DNA of 5,376 bases from Nitrosomonas sp. (GCA_005779435.1 SXJH01000224.1:1-5376); one strand, 5' to 3'; shown: positions 1-5,376, counted from the first letter of the stretch. Made by a program: numbers and translations. The notes: a model not told the origin generated them from the sequence alone.

Positions 1-130
1 CTGATTTTGTGTAGCAGCACCGGTTTTGAAGCTTGCAGGTCTGCCGTTGGCCGAAAAATTCACCCGTATTGTAGCTGAGTCAGGAACAAATATCGGGCAA
101 ATTCCGCAAAACTGCAGAGTGGTCGGTGAA
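1..130. other. Window edge, no supported gene
   Basis: No convincing coding sequence lies here. The plus frame starting at base 1 stays open to a TGA at 76-78, which would be a 25-residue C-terminal tail if a gene entered from the left, but the peptide resembles nothing I know. On the minus strand a frame runs open out of the left edge, with a possible GTG start just after a TACAAT hexamer (68-73). That hexamer has no acceptable -35 partner at 16-18 bp. The stretch most likely holds the leader of a gene beyond the left edge. Confidence 0.3.
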
Positions 131-168
131 ATAAAAAAGCCGAAATTAACACCGGTTAACTTCGGCTT
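131..168 (-). terminator. Intrinsic terminator of the aer-like gene
   Basis: Read on the minus strand, an 8-bp perfect stem pairs AAGCCGAA (161-168) with TTCGGCTT (137-144). After one mismatch, five further pairs close on a 4-base loop. The hairpin is followed directly by a T-run (TTTTTTAT, overlapping the stem end and running to 131). It begins about 25 bp beyond the stop codon of the receptor gene, the usual place for a Rho-independent terminator. The plus-strand side has no comparable T-run after the hairpin, so termination should favour the minus strand. Confidence 0.88.
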
Positions 169-192
169 GCTGAGACTGCAGGCGGATTCGCG

Positions 193-1710
193 CTATTTGA
201 ATTGATCGGCCAATCCGGCGATCATTTTGACTTTTTCGGTCATATCCCGGCTGGAGGTCGATAGTTTCTCCACCAATTGCCCGTTTTGCTGCGTTACTTC
301 ATCGATTTGAGAAATCGCCTGGTTGATCTGGTCGATGCCGTTTGCTTGTTCCTGGGACGATTGGGAAATTTCGCTTACGATATCGGAGATTTTCTTGACG
401 CTTTCGGTAATCGATTTTAACGAATCGGCGGACTGGTTTACCAGTTGCGTGCCGCTTTCCACCTTGGTTACGCTATCGTTGATCAGTTCTTTGATTTGGT
501 TGGCGGATTCGGCGCTGCGTCCGGCCAGCGTGCGAACTTCGTTGGCGACCACGGCGAAACCGCGTCCTTGTTCTCCGGCGCGCGCGGCTTCAACGGCTGC
601 GTTGAGCGCCAGCAGATTGGTTTGGAAGGCGATTTCATCGATGACATTGGTGATGTCGGCGATTTTCTTGCTGCTTTCGTTAATTTGATTCATCGCCTGT
701 ATCGTGCTGAAAACCACTGTGCCGCTTTGTTCCGCTTGTTTGCGCGCTTCCATTACCAGCACATTGGCTTGTTTGGCGTTCTCGGCATTTTGCTGTACGG
801 TGGACGTGATTTCCTCCATGCTGGATGCGGTTTCTTCAAGGCTCGATGCTTGGTTTTCCGTACGGCTGGAGAGATCCACGCTGCCTGAGGCGATTTCGCT
901 TGCCGCATTTTCCAGTACCTCGGACGATTCTTTAACGCGGCCAACCGCAGTACGCAGTTTCGCCGCTTGAAAAATCTGCACATATTCCAATTGCCCTATT
1001 TCATCGGTGCGTCCGGTGTAAACGTAGCGTGCTACCGGGTCGTCGGCGATTTTTTGGGATTTTGCGGTAAGCGCGCGCAAGGGAGCCAGGAATTGATGAA
1101 TCATTGCGGAACTCAGCAGGCTGCCCGTCAAGAATCCGATAATAGCGAACAACTGCGAAACTTCTCCCGCCAATGACAATGCGATAAACAGCAAGGCCAT
1201 GACGCTCGATACCCCCAGTGCGATTTTGTTGGTGATGCCGATCGGAAACCGGGTCAGTTTGACCGGGTCCATTTTCGAGCGGCGTTTGTCGTCGGGGGAC
1301 TTTTTCGACATGATCTTGGCGTACAATGCTTCGGCGCGATCGACCCAGATTTTTTCCGGTTTTACCCGCACCGATTGATAACCGATGATTCTGCCATCCT
1401 CGTATTGCGGGCTGGCAAACGCATCGACCCAATAATGATCGCCGCTTTTGTGGCGGTTTTTTACCATTCCCATCCAAGGGTTTCCGGCTTTCAATGCTTC
1501 CCACAGCATCGCATACGCTTCCGGCGGCACATCCGGGTGGCGGATGATGTTGTGATTCTTGTTCTCAAGCTCATCCCAGGTGAAGCCGCTCATGCGGATA
1601 AAATCCTCGTTTACGGATGTCAGCGCGCCTTTTGAATTTGTGGTTGAGATAATCACGCAATCGCTGCGCATGCCCATATCCCGTTGTGTTACCGGTTCAT
1701 TTACTCTCAT
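193..1710 (-). CDS. aer: Aer-type PAS energy-taxis receptor (MCP)
   Basis: Predicted inner-membrane chemoreceptor of 505 residues, against 506 for E. coli Aer as I recall it. It should sense redox or oxygen-linked energy state through FAD in the PAS domain and signal through CheW/CheA to the flagellar motor. An N-terminal PAS domain (about 17-118) carries the Aer block R57-H58-P59-D60 and Trp79 followed by KNR-x-K-x-GDHYWV, at the same numbering as Aer. Two hydrophobic segments (about 162-181 and 186-207) form a hairpin with almost no periplasmic loop. A HAMP-like region follows (about 208-260, DEIG at 236-239), then an MCP signalling domain whose hairpin tip (about 360-400) contains AFQTNLLALNAAVEAARAGE. 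The C-terminus ends in DQFK, with no NWETF-type CheR tether. The ATG at 1710 is preceded by AAGGA (1715-1719). The gene appears monocistronic. Family assignment is strong; FAD binding and oxygen sensing are inferred from the motif. Confidence 0.93.
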   Translation of the reverse strand: MRVNEPVTQRDMGMRSDCVIISTTNSKGALTSVNEDFIRMSGFTWDELENKNHNIIRHPDVPPEAYAMLWEALKAGNPWMGMVKNRHKSGDHYWVDAFASPQYEDGRIIGYQSVRVKPEKIWVDRAEALYAKIMSKKSPDDKRRSKMDPVKLTRFPIGITNKIALGVSSVMALLFIALSLAGEVSQLFAIIGFLTGSLLSSAMIHQFLAPLRALTAKSQKIADDPVARYVYTGRTDEIGQLEYVQIFQAAKLRTAVGRVKESSEVLENAASEIASGSVDLSSRTENQASSLEETASSMEEITSTVQQNAENAKQANVLVMEARKQAEQSGTVVFSTIQAMNQINESSKKIADITNVIDEIAFQTNLLALNAAVEAARAGEQGRGFAVVANEVRTLAGRSAESANQIKELINDSVTKVESGTQLVNQSADSLKSITESVKKISDIVSEISQSSQEQANGIDQINQAISQIDEVTQQNGQLVEKLSTSSRDMTEKVKMIAGLADQFK

Positions 1711-1714
1711 GATT

Positions 1715-1719
1715 TCCTT
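1715..1719 (-). promoter_or_regulatory. Ribosome binding site of aer-like gene
   Basis: AAGGA on the minus strand sits 4 bases upstream of the ATG at 1710. It supports that start over any alternative. Confidence 0.75.
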
Positions 1720-1749
1720 AAAGCTTGGTGGTTAAAAGATAAACTTTTT

Positions 1750-1776
1750 CTTACGGCAAAAAAATAAAATTCTTAA
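1750..1776 (-). promoter_or_regulatory. Sigma-28 (FliA)-like promoter of aer-like gene
   Basis: On the minus strand TTAAG (1772-1776) is followed after 14 bases by GCCGTAAG (1750-1757). The enterobacterial sigma-28 consensus is TAAAG, 14 bases, GCCGATAA, so the spacing is exact, four of five -35 bases match and five of eight -10 bases match, including the diagnostic GCCG. The box ends 39 bp before the start codon, giving a short leader. Flagellar sigma factor control is normal for chemoreceptor genes, which supports the reading. The match is by eye and untested. Confidence 0.55.
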
Positions 1777-1785
1777 ACGATGTGG

Positions 1786-1797
1786 AGGATATATCCT
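1786..1797. repeat. Perfect 12-bp palindrome AGGATATATCCT
   Basis: AGGATATATCCT equals its own reverse complement. It lies 9 bp upstream of the -35 element of the proposed sigma-28 promoter, where a regulator could bind. No further symmetry extends beyond the 12 bases and I do not recognise it as a known operator. Confidence 0.4.
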
Positions 1798-1847
1798 GTT
1801 GCTATGAATCTATATGGGAAATAGCGGGGTAAAAATGCCGATATTTT

Positions 1848-2003
1848 TTATAAGAAGATGCGCGTTGCACAGAAAAGATAACTGCGGATTCCAATAACCG
1901 ATTGTTGAGAAATTGTTTTTGCTGCCGTGCGGTGTTGAAAACGGATTCGAATGTGCGTTTGATTTTGCCAGGCGCCGACCACTTCGAGGATGTTTTTCAA
2001 CAT
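1848..2003 (-). other. Doubtful 51-codon ORF, possible gene relic
   Basis: A short open frame on the minus strand starts at the ATG at 2003, just downstream of the secreted-protein gene, and stops with TAA at 1848-1850. The same frame stays open upstream for about 25 more codons, back to a TAA within the 3' end of the neighbouring gene. The first part of the peptide (MLKNILEVVGAW) looks amphipathic and protein-like, whereas the rest looks random. The only purine-rich bases before the ATG (GACGGG) abut it too closely to act as a ribosome binding site, and the start sits inside a hairpin. I do not recognise it; non-coding sequence is as likely. Confidence 0.15.
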
Positions 2004-2005
2004 CC
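1988..2005. other. 7-bp hairpin with GAAA loop, no T-run
   Basis: GGATGTT (1988-1994) pairs perfectly with AACATCC (1999-2005) around a 4-base loop. In the minus-strand transcript the loop would be GAAA, a stable GNRA-type tetraloop. It lies 36 bp after the stop codon of the secreted-protein gene. No T-run follows on either strand, so it is not a classical intrinsic terminator, though it could protect the 3' end of the messenger. Confidence 0.35.
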
Positions 2006-2040
2006 CGTCAATGGCCGGATCGATAAGCCGGAAATGGCGA

Positions 2041-3045
2041 TCAGGAAGGCTGTGGCGGGACTTTTATCCATTCTCCCGCGCATTGCTTGACGTAAGGATA
2101 ATACCCTTCCGGATTGCGGCAATAATGCCAGTAGTTTTTGTTTTGCACCGGAGCGGGTCTGGCGTCGTTGCGTTGGACGTACGCCGTTGCGCTGGCAGGA
2201 GTCGAGAATACCGGCGTGGCGGCAAGCAATGCAGGGTAGCCGCCTAACGGGTAGTAGGGTTCAAAATGCCGGTAAGGGCCGTAACCGGCATAGTTGCTGT
2301 AGAGCCCGATGCCGCTCCTGCCGCCGTAATAAGCGAAGCTGGCAAACGGTACGCCGAAGCCGTAATACCCGAGCGGTGCAAACGGGCTGTAAAAACCGAA
2401 CGGGCCGTATCCGAACATGCCCAATCCGAGACCCAAGCCGAATCCCAAACCGAAACTGTCGCCATAGTGATGTCCCCAGCCATGATGGCCGTGATGATCG
2501 GCGTAATGGTTATTGCCGCTATCTTGGTTGATGGTGGTGTTGTTTTCCACGTTCACCGTTTGTGCGGCATCGTCCGTAGTACTTGCGGCACCGTCTTGGG
2601 TTGCCGGATCGTTGCCGGTGGCGGCCGATTCGGCCGGTTCCGCGTTATTTTGCGTCGTTTCAGGCTCTTGGCCGGCGCTGTTGGTCAACTCGGAGCCGCC
2701 CGGTTGATCCGCGCCATCGGCTTGGCCGAAATCGCTGTCTTGTCCGGGGTCGCCGCTTGGCCCGAAATCGTCGGGTTGATTAAAGTCTTCAGTTTGGAAA
2801 AAAGCGTCGCCTTGGTCGTAATCGCTTTGATCGTAATAATCGGAGTAATCGGAATATCCTCCGGCATCGTAATCGCCGCCGTAGTCGCCGTCATAGCCGC
2901 CGAAATCCCCGCCGTCATAACCGCCGAAATCTCCACCGAAATCGCCCCCATCGAATCCGCCGCCGTCATCCTGGGCATTGACGGGGGTTATCGCAAATAC
3001 TGCGCTGAGTGCAATCGCTAAGCACGTTAATTTAAATTTTTTCAT
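2041..3045 (-). CDS. Secreted Gly/Asp/Tyr- and His-rich protein, unknown function
   Basis: Predicted exported protein of 334 residues. Residues 1-24 form a signal peptide (MKK, hydrophobic core, then PVNA before QDD) with a signal peptidase I site and no lipobox. The mature part has recognisable zones. Residues 25-80 are an acidic Gly/Asp/Phe/Tyr repeat region. Residues 81-175 form a Gln/Asp/Thr/Asn/Ala-rich linker. Residues 180-193 hold seven histidines (H180, 184, 185, 187, 188, 192, 193). Residues 197-270 are Gly/Phe/Tyr/Leu-rich, including alternating GLGFGLGLGLG. Residues 304-330 form a Trp/Tyr/Pro module with C309 and C322 (YWHYC, GYYPYV, C). The terminal module resembles one I recall at the end of various proteobacterial envelope proteins, without known activity. 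The ATG at 3045 is preferred over an in-frame TTG at 3075 because it begins the signal peptide and has GAGG 5 bases upstream. A surface, adhesive or metal-binding role is only a guess from composition. Confidence 0.82.
   Translation of the reverse strand: MKKFKLTCLAIALSAVFAITPVNAQDDGGGFDGGDFGGDFGGYDGGDFGGYDGDYGGDYDAGGYSDYSDYYDQSDYDQGDAFFQTEDFNQPDDFGPSGDPGQDSDFGQADGADQPGGSELTNSAGQEPETTQNNAEPAESAATGNDPATQDGAASTTDDAAQTVNVENNTTINQDSGNNHYADHHGHHGWGHHYGDSFGLGFGLGLGLGMFGYGPFGFYSPFAPLGYYGFGVPFASFAYYGGRSGIGLYSNYAGYGPYRHFEPYYPLGGYPALLAATPVFSTPASATAYVQRNDARPAPVQNKNYWHYCRNPEGYYPYVKQCAGEWIKVPPQPS
2886..2933. repeat. 24-bp tandem repeat, two copies
   Basis: Bases 2886-2909 and 2910-2933 are adjacent 24-bp units that match at 22 positions. 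They encode the octapeptide-like GDFGGYDG pattern of the secreted protein, with degenerate copies on both sides. The unit is in frame, so copy-number change would lengthen or shorten the acidic region by eight residues without a frameshift. Confidence 0.75.
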
Positions 3046-3050
3046 GGCAG

Positions 3051-3054
3051 CCTC
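3051..3054 (-). promoter_or_regulatory. Ribosome binding site of secreted-protein gene
   Basis: GAGG on the minus strand lies 5 bases upstream of the ATG at 3045. It decides the start in favour of this ATG, since the upstream in-frame TTG (3075) would place residues before the signal peptide. Confidence 0.65.
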
Positions 3055-3102
3055 AATCGGAATCAAGTATGACAAAGTAAGTTAATCGTTCGCATCGGTT
3101 GG

Positions 3103-3113
3103 CCGATTATCGG
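3103..3113. repeat. 11-bp palindrome CCGATTATCGG in divergent region
   Basis: CCGAT and ATCGG flank one central base in the 203-bp region between the divergent secreted-protein and fmdB genes. It could be an operator for the minus-strand gene. The minus-strand GATAAT inside it resembles a -10 box but has no good -35 partner. Five-base arms can occur by chance. Confidence 0.25.
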
Positions 3114-3182
3114 TAACAATGCGTTTTTACTTGCGATGAGCATAGCAAAGCGTTTCTGAATAATGGCTGAATGGAGGGCGCG

Positions 3183-3209
3183 TTCAAACAAAGGCAGTTA
3201 AGGTATAAT
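3183..3209 (+). promoter_or_regulatory. Sigma-70 promoter of fmdB-aspS
   Basis: A perfect -10 hexamer TATAAT lies at 3204-3209. The best -35 candidate is TTCAAA (3183-3188), four of six matches with a short 15-bp spacer; hexamers at 16-18 bp spacing match poorly and there is no extended TG motif. A start around 3216 would give a leader of about 30 bases before the fmdB ATG. The -10 call is firm, the -35 call weak. Confidence 0.6.
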
Positions 3210-3248
3210 AGCCGGTTTCTCAATATATTGGACTGTTGCGAGGGTTTC

Positions 3249-3542
3249 ATGCCTATTTACGAATATCGGTGCAATTCATGCGGTGCCGAGAAAGAGCATT
3301 TACAAAAGATTAGCGATGCGCCTATTTCCGTTTGCCCGGTGTGCGGCAGCGGCGATTATATCAAGCGGATTTCGGCTGCCGGGTTTCAGTTAAAAGGAAG
3401 CGGCTGGTATGCTACCGATTTTAAGAACAATAAAACCAAACAACCGGACACCAAAGCCGAATCCAAATCGAGTGCATCGGCATCCGCAGAGGGAGGCGCC
3501 GCTAAAGAAAGCAATTCCGCACCGGCTGCAGCGGTTGACTAA
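3249..3542 (+). CDS. fmdB: FmdB-family zinc-ribbon protein
   Basis: Small predicted cytoplasmic protein of 97 residues from the FmdB / CxxC_CxxC_SSSS family. It opens with the hallmark MPIYEYRC, has two CxxC pairs (C8/C11 and C29/C32) able to bind one zinc ion, and continues with the conserved GFQLKGSGWYATDF-type segment (45-58). Residues from about 60 onward are a Lys/Ser/Ala-rich tail of low complexity, common and variable in this family. The family name comes from a putative regulator of methylamide/formamide metabolism, but the role of most members is unknown. The ATG at 3249 is chosen because it gives the canonical N-terminus and has GAGGG at 3240-3244. An in-frame ATG at 3171 would add 26 unrelated residues and lies upstream of the TATAAT box. 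The aspS start lies 48 bp downstream with no terminator between, so co-transcription is likely. Confidence 0.9.
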   Translation: MPIYEYRCNSCGAEKEHLQKISDAPISVCPVCGSGDYIKRISAAGFQLKGSGWYATDFKNNKTKQPDTKAESKSSASASAEGGAAKESNSAPAAAVD

Positions 3543-3590
3543 TCGACCGGACTATTTATTAAATTTATCTATATCGACAACTAAAAATCT

Positions 3591-5372
3591 ATGCGTACAA
3601 ATTACTGCGGCGCCATCGATGCCGAATATCTCGATAAGACAGTGACTCTATTCGGTTGGGTGCATCGGCGCAGGGATCATGGCGGCGTGATTTTCATCGA
3701 TCTGCGCGATCGCGAAGGTTTGGTGCAAGTCGTGTGCGATCCCGACAATGTCAAAACATTTCAGATCGCGGAAAAAATACGCAATGAATATGTATTGAGC
3801 ATCACCGGGAAAGTGCGCAGACGGCCCGAAGGCACGACCAATTCGTCGCTGTTTAGCGGTGAGATTGAAATCCTGGTGGCCGATATCGAAGTGCTGAATA
3901 CGTCATTGACGCCGCCGTTCCTGATGGACGATGACAACATCAGCGAGGTGGTGCGCCTTGAGCATCGTTATCTCGATTTGCGGCGTCCGGCGATGCAATC
4001 GAATTTGCGCTTGCGGCATAAGGTGGCGATGGCGGTGCGTGTGTTTTTGGATCGGCATGGGTTTTTGGATATCGAAACGCCGATGCTGACTAAATCCTCG
4101 CCGGAAGGCGCGCGGGATTATCTGGTGCCGTCCCGGGTCAACGCCGGTCATTTTTTTGCATTGCCGCAATCGCCGCAATTGTTTAAACAGTTGTTGATGG
4201 TGTCCGGCTTCGATCGCTACTACCAAATTACCCGCTGTTTCCGCGACGAGGATTTGCGCGCGGATCGGCAGCCGGAATTTACACAAATCGACGTTGAAAC
4301 CTCTTTTCTGTCCGAAAATGAGATTATGTCGTTGATGGAGGAAATGATTCGCGGTCTGTTCAAATCCGTGATCGATGTGGATTTGCCCAATCCGTTTCCG
4401 CGCCTGACTTATGCCGACGCGATGTTCAAATACGGTTCCGATAAACCGGATTTACGCGTGCCGCTGGAGTTTACCGAATTGACCGACATCATGAAGGAAG
4501 TATCTTTCAAGGTGTTCCGTGAAGCGGCGGAAAAGCCGGATGGCCGCGTAGCCGCTTTGCGCGTGCCCAAAGGCGGCGAGTTGTCGCGCAAGGAAATCGA
4601 CGATTACACGGCATTTGTCGCAATCTACGGCGCCAAAGGATTGGCGTACATCAAAGTCAACAATATGGCCGCCGGTGTGGAGGGATTGCAATCGCCGATT
4701 CTGAAATTCCTGCCGGAAGAAACCATCAAAACGATACTGGCGCGCACGCAAGCGCAAGACGGCGATTTGATTTTCTTCGGCGCGGATAAAACCAAAATCG
4801 TCAACGAATCGCTGGGGGCGCTGCGCATCAAAATCGGCCATCGGCACGGGCATGCCGAAACCGCCTGGAAGCCGCTTTGGGTGGTCGATTTCCCGATGTT
4901 TGAGCGCGATGAGGAAGAAAACCGCTGGCAGGCGCTGCACCATCCGTTTACCTCGCCCGCTGACGGGCATGAGAATTTGCTGGAATCCGATCCCGGCAAG
5001 GCGCTTTCCAAAGCATACGACATGGTTTTGAACGGCTCGGAAATCGGCGGCGGTTCGGTGCGGATTCATCGCCAGGATGTGCAATCCAAGGTGTTTCGCG
5101 CCCTGAACATTTCCGAGCAGGAAGCACAGGAAAAATTCGGCTTCCTGCTGGAAGCATTGCAATACGGCGCGCCGCCGCATGGCGGCATCGCCTTCGGTCT
5201 CGATCGCATTTTGACGATGATGACCGGATCGGAATCGATTCGCGATGTTATCGCATTCCCTAAAACGCAGCGCGCGCAATGTTTATTGACGCATGCGCCA
5301 AGCACGGTGGACGAGAAGCAGCTCAGGGAGTTGAGCATACGCTTGCGGCAGACGGAGATAAAACCGGGTTAA
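3591..5372 (+). CDS. aspS: Aspartate--tRNA ligase, bacterial type
   Basis: Class IIb aminoacyl-tRNA synthetase of 593 residues, full length for the bacterial family. It activates aspartate with ATP and loads it on tRNA(Asp). An N-terminal OB-fold anticodon-binding domain (about 1-105, GWVHRRRDHGGVIFIDLRD) is followed by the catalytic core. Motif 1 is near 155-165 (HGFLDIETPML), motif 2 at 217-234 (FRDEDLRADRQPEFTQID, with the ATP-contacting Arg218), and motif 3 at 532-540 (GIAFGLDRI, Arg539). The bacterial GAD insertion spans roughly 290-420, and GSEIGGGSVRIH (482-493) belongs to the active site. His30 and Gly81 match positions linked to relaxed specificity in Pseudomonas AspRS, so the enzyme may also charge tRNA(Asn), which the amidotransferase GatCAB would then convert. 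The ATG at 3591 gives the conserved MRTxYCG start but lacks a clear Shine-Dalgarno; the sequence before it is A/T-rich. The gene ends 4 bases before the window edge. Confidence 0.97.
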   Translation: MRTNYCGAIDAEYLDKTVTLFGWVHRRRDHGGVIFIDLRDREGLVQVVCDPDNVKTFQIAEKIRNEYVLSITGKVRRRPEGTTNSSLFSGEIEILVADIEVLNTSLTPPFLMDDDNISEVVRLEHRYLDLRRPAMQSNLRLRHKVAMAVRVFLDRHGFLDIETPMLTKSSPEGARDYLVPSRVNAGHFFALPQSPQLFKQLLMVSGFDRYYQITRCFRDEDLRADRQPEFTQIDVETSFLSENEIMSLMEEMIRGLFKSVIDVDLPNPFPRLTYADAMFKYGSDKPDLRVPLEFTELTDIMKEVSFKVFREAAEKPDGRVAALRVPKGGELSRKEIDDYTAFVAIYGAKGLAYIKVNNMAAGVEGLQSPILKFLPEETIKTILARTQAQDGDLIFFGADKTKIVNESLGALRIKIGHRHGHAETAWKPLWVVDFPMFERDEEENRWQALHHPFTSPADGHENLLESDPGKALSKAYDMVLNGSEIGGGSVRIHRQDVQSKVFRALNISEQEAQEKFGFLLEALQYGAPPHGGIAFGLDRILTMMTGSESIRDVIAFPKTQRAQCLLTHAPSTVDEKQLRELSIRLRQTEIKPG

Positions 5373-5376
5373 TAGA

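Larger units (their letters stand above)
1711..2040. other. 330-bp gap between the two minus-strand genes
   Basis: The half nearer the receptor is A/T-rich and holds its leader, promoter and the palindrome. The half nearer 2040 has more balanced composition and contains a hairpin plus two overlapping short ORFs. One runs on the plus strand (1902-2090, TTG start, 62 codons, no clear ribosome binding site, overlapping the 3' end of the secreted-protein gene). The other runs on the minus strand (1848-2003, ATG start, 51 codons, frame open further upstream to about 2079). Neither peptide is recognisable. No intrinsic terminator for the upstream gene is evident. The segment may be untranslated DNA or a relic. 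Confidence 0.45.

Noticed and set aside
1001..1504. Minus-strand open frame of 167 codons
   Set aside because: It is a shifted frame inside the PAS/transmembrane part of the receptor gene, which is intact in its own frame. I see no frameshift or split.
1831..1848. AAAAAT...ATTTTT inverted repeat as a terminator
   Set aside because: The stem is six A/T pairs only, with no G/C core, so it is too weak to terminate transcription and is expected by chance in this A/T-rich stretch.
2875..2965. Repeats near the 5' end of the secreted-protein gene as a CRISPR array
   Set aside because: Units are contiguous, in frame and encode Gly/Asp/Tyr motifs; there are no unique spacers of constant length.
2266..3021. 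Plus-strand open frame of 251 codons
   Set aside because: It lies antisense to the secreted-protein gene. Its Val/Ile/Ala-rich translation follows from the Gly/Asp/Tyr repeat codons of the other strand. It has no recognisable domain, while the minus-strand reading has a textbook signal peptide and ribosome binding site.
3046..3075. TTG start at 3075 for the secreted protein
   Set aside because: It would put ten residues before the signal peptide; the ATG at 3045 has GAGG at correct spacing.
3171..3248. N-terminal extension of fmdB from the ATG at 3171
   Set aside because: It adds 26 residues before the canonical MPIYEY start, has no family resemblance and contains the TATAAT promoter box; the ATG at 3249 has its own ribosome binding site.
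4452..5279. Minus-strand open frame of 275 codons
   Set aside because: It is entirely antisense to aspS, whose plus-strand translation is full length and has all class II motifs. The antisense peptide has no recognisable motif.

Overview
The window looks like ordinary proteobacterial chromosome with moderate G+C. The AspRS and FmdB sequences resemble betaproteobacterial or gammaproteobacterial versions; a betaproteobacterium of the Nitrosomonas kind is my best guess, from remembered similarity rather than a search. I see no phage, insertion-sequence, CRISPR, rRNA or tRNA signature.

Layout. Positions 1-136 hold no convincing gene. On the minus strand, an Aer-type aerotaxis/energy-taxis receptor (193-1710) is bracketed by a strong intrinsic terminator (131-168) and, upstream, a sigma-28 (FliA)-like promoter (1750-1776) next to a perfect 12-bp palindrome (1786-1797). 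A 330-bp gap (1711-2040) follows, with a hairpin and only doubtful short ORFs. Next on the minus strand is a secreted low-complexity protein (2041-3045). It has a signal peptide, an acidic Gly/Asp/Tyr repeat region, a His cluster, a Gly-rich stretch and a short C-terminal module with two cysteines. It is transcribed divergently from the plus-strand pair fmdB (3249-3542) and aspS (3591-5372). That pair probably forms one transcription unit behind a perfect TATAAT box at 3204-3209.

How the genes work together. fmdB and aspS are a recurrent housekeeping pair, and AspRS charges tRNA with aspartate. The receptor links intracellular redox state, probably through FAD in its PAS domain, to the CheA/CheW chemotaxis machinery encoded elsewhere; its promoter suggests co-regulation with flagellar genes. 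The secreted protein has no assignable function, and nothing ties it functionally to either neighbour.

I find no evidence of a new multi-gene system. The points most worth checking are the secreted His/Tyr/Gly-rich protein, the sigma-28/palindrome region of the receptor gene, the receptor's apparent methylation sites, the sequence signs of a non-discriminating AspRS, and the direct fmdB-aspS junction without an intervening DUF502 gene.
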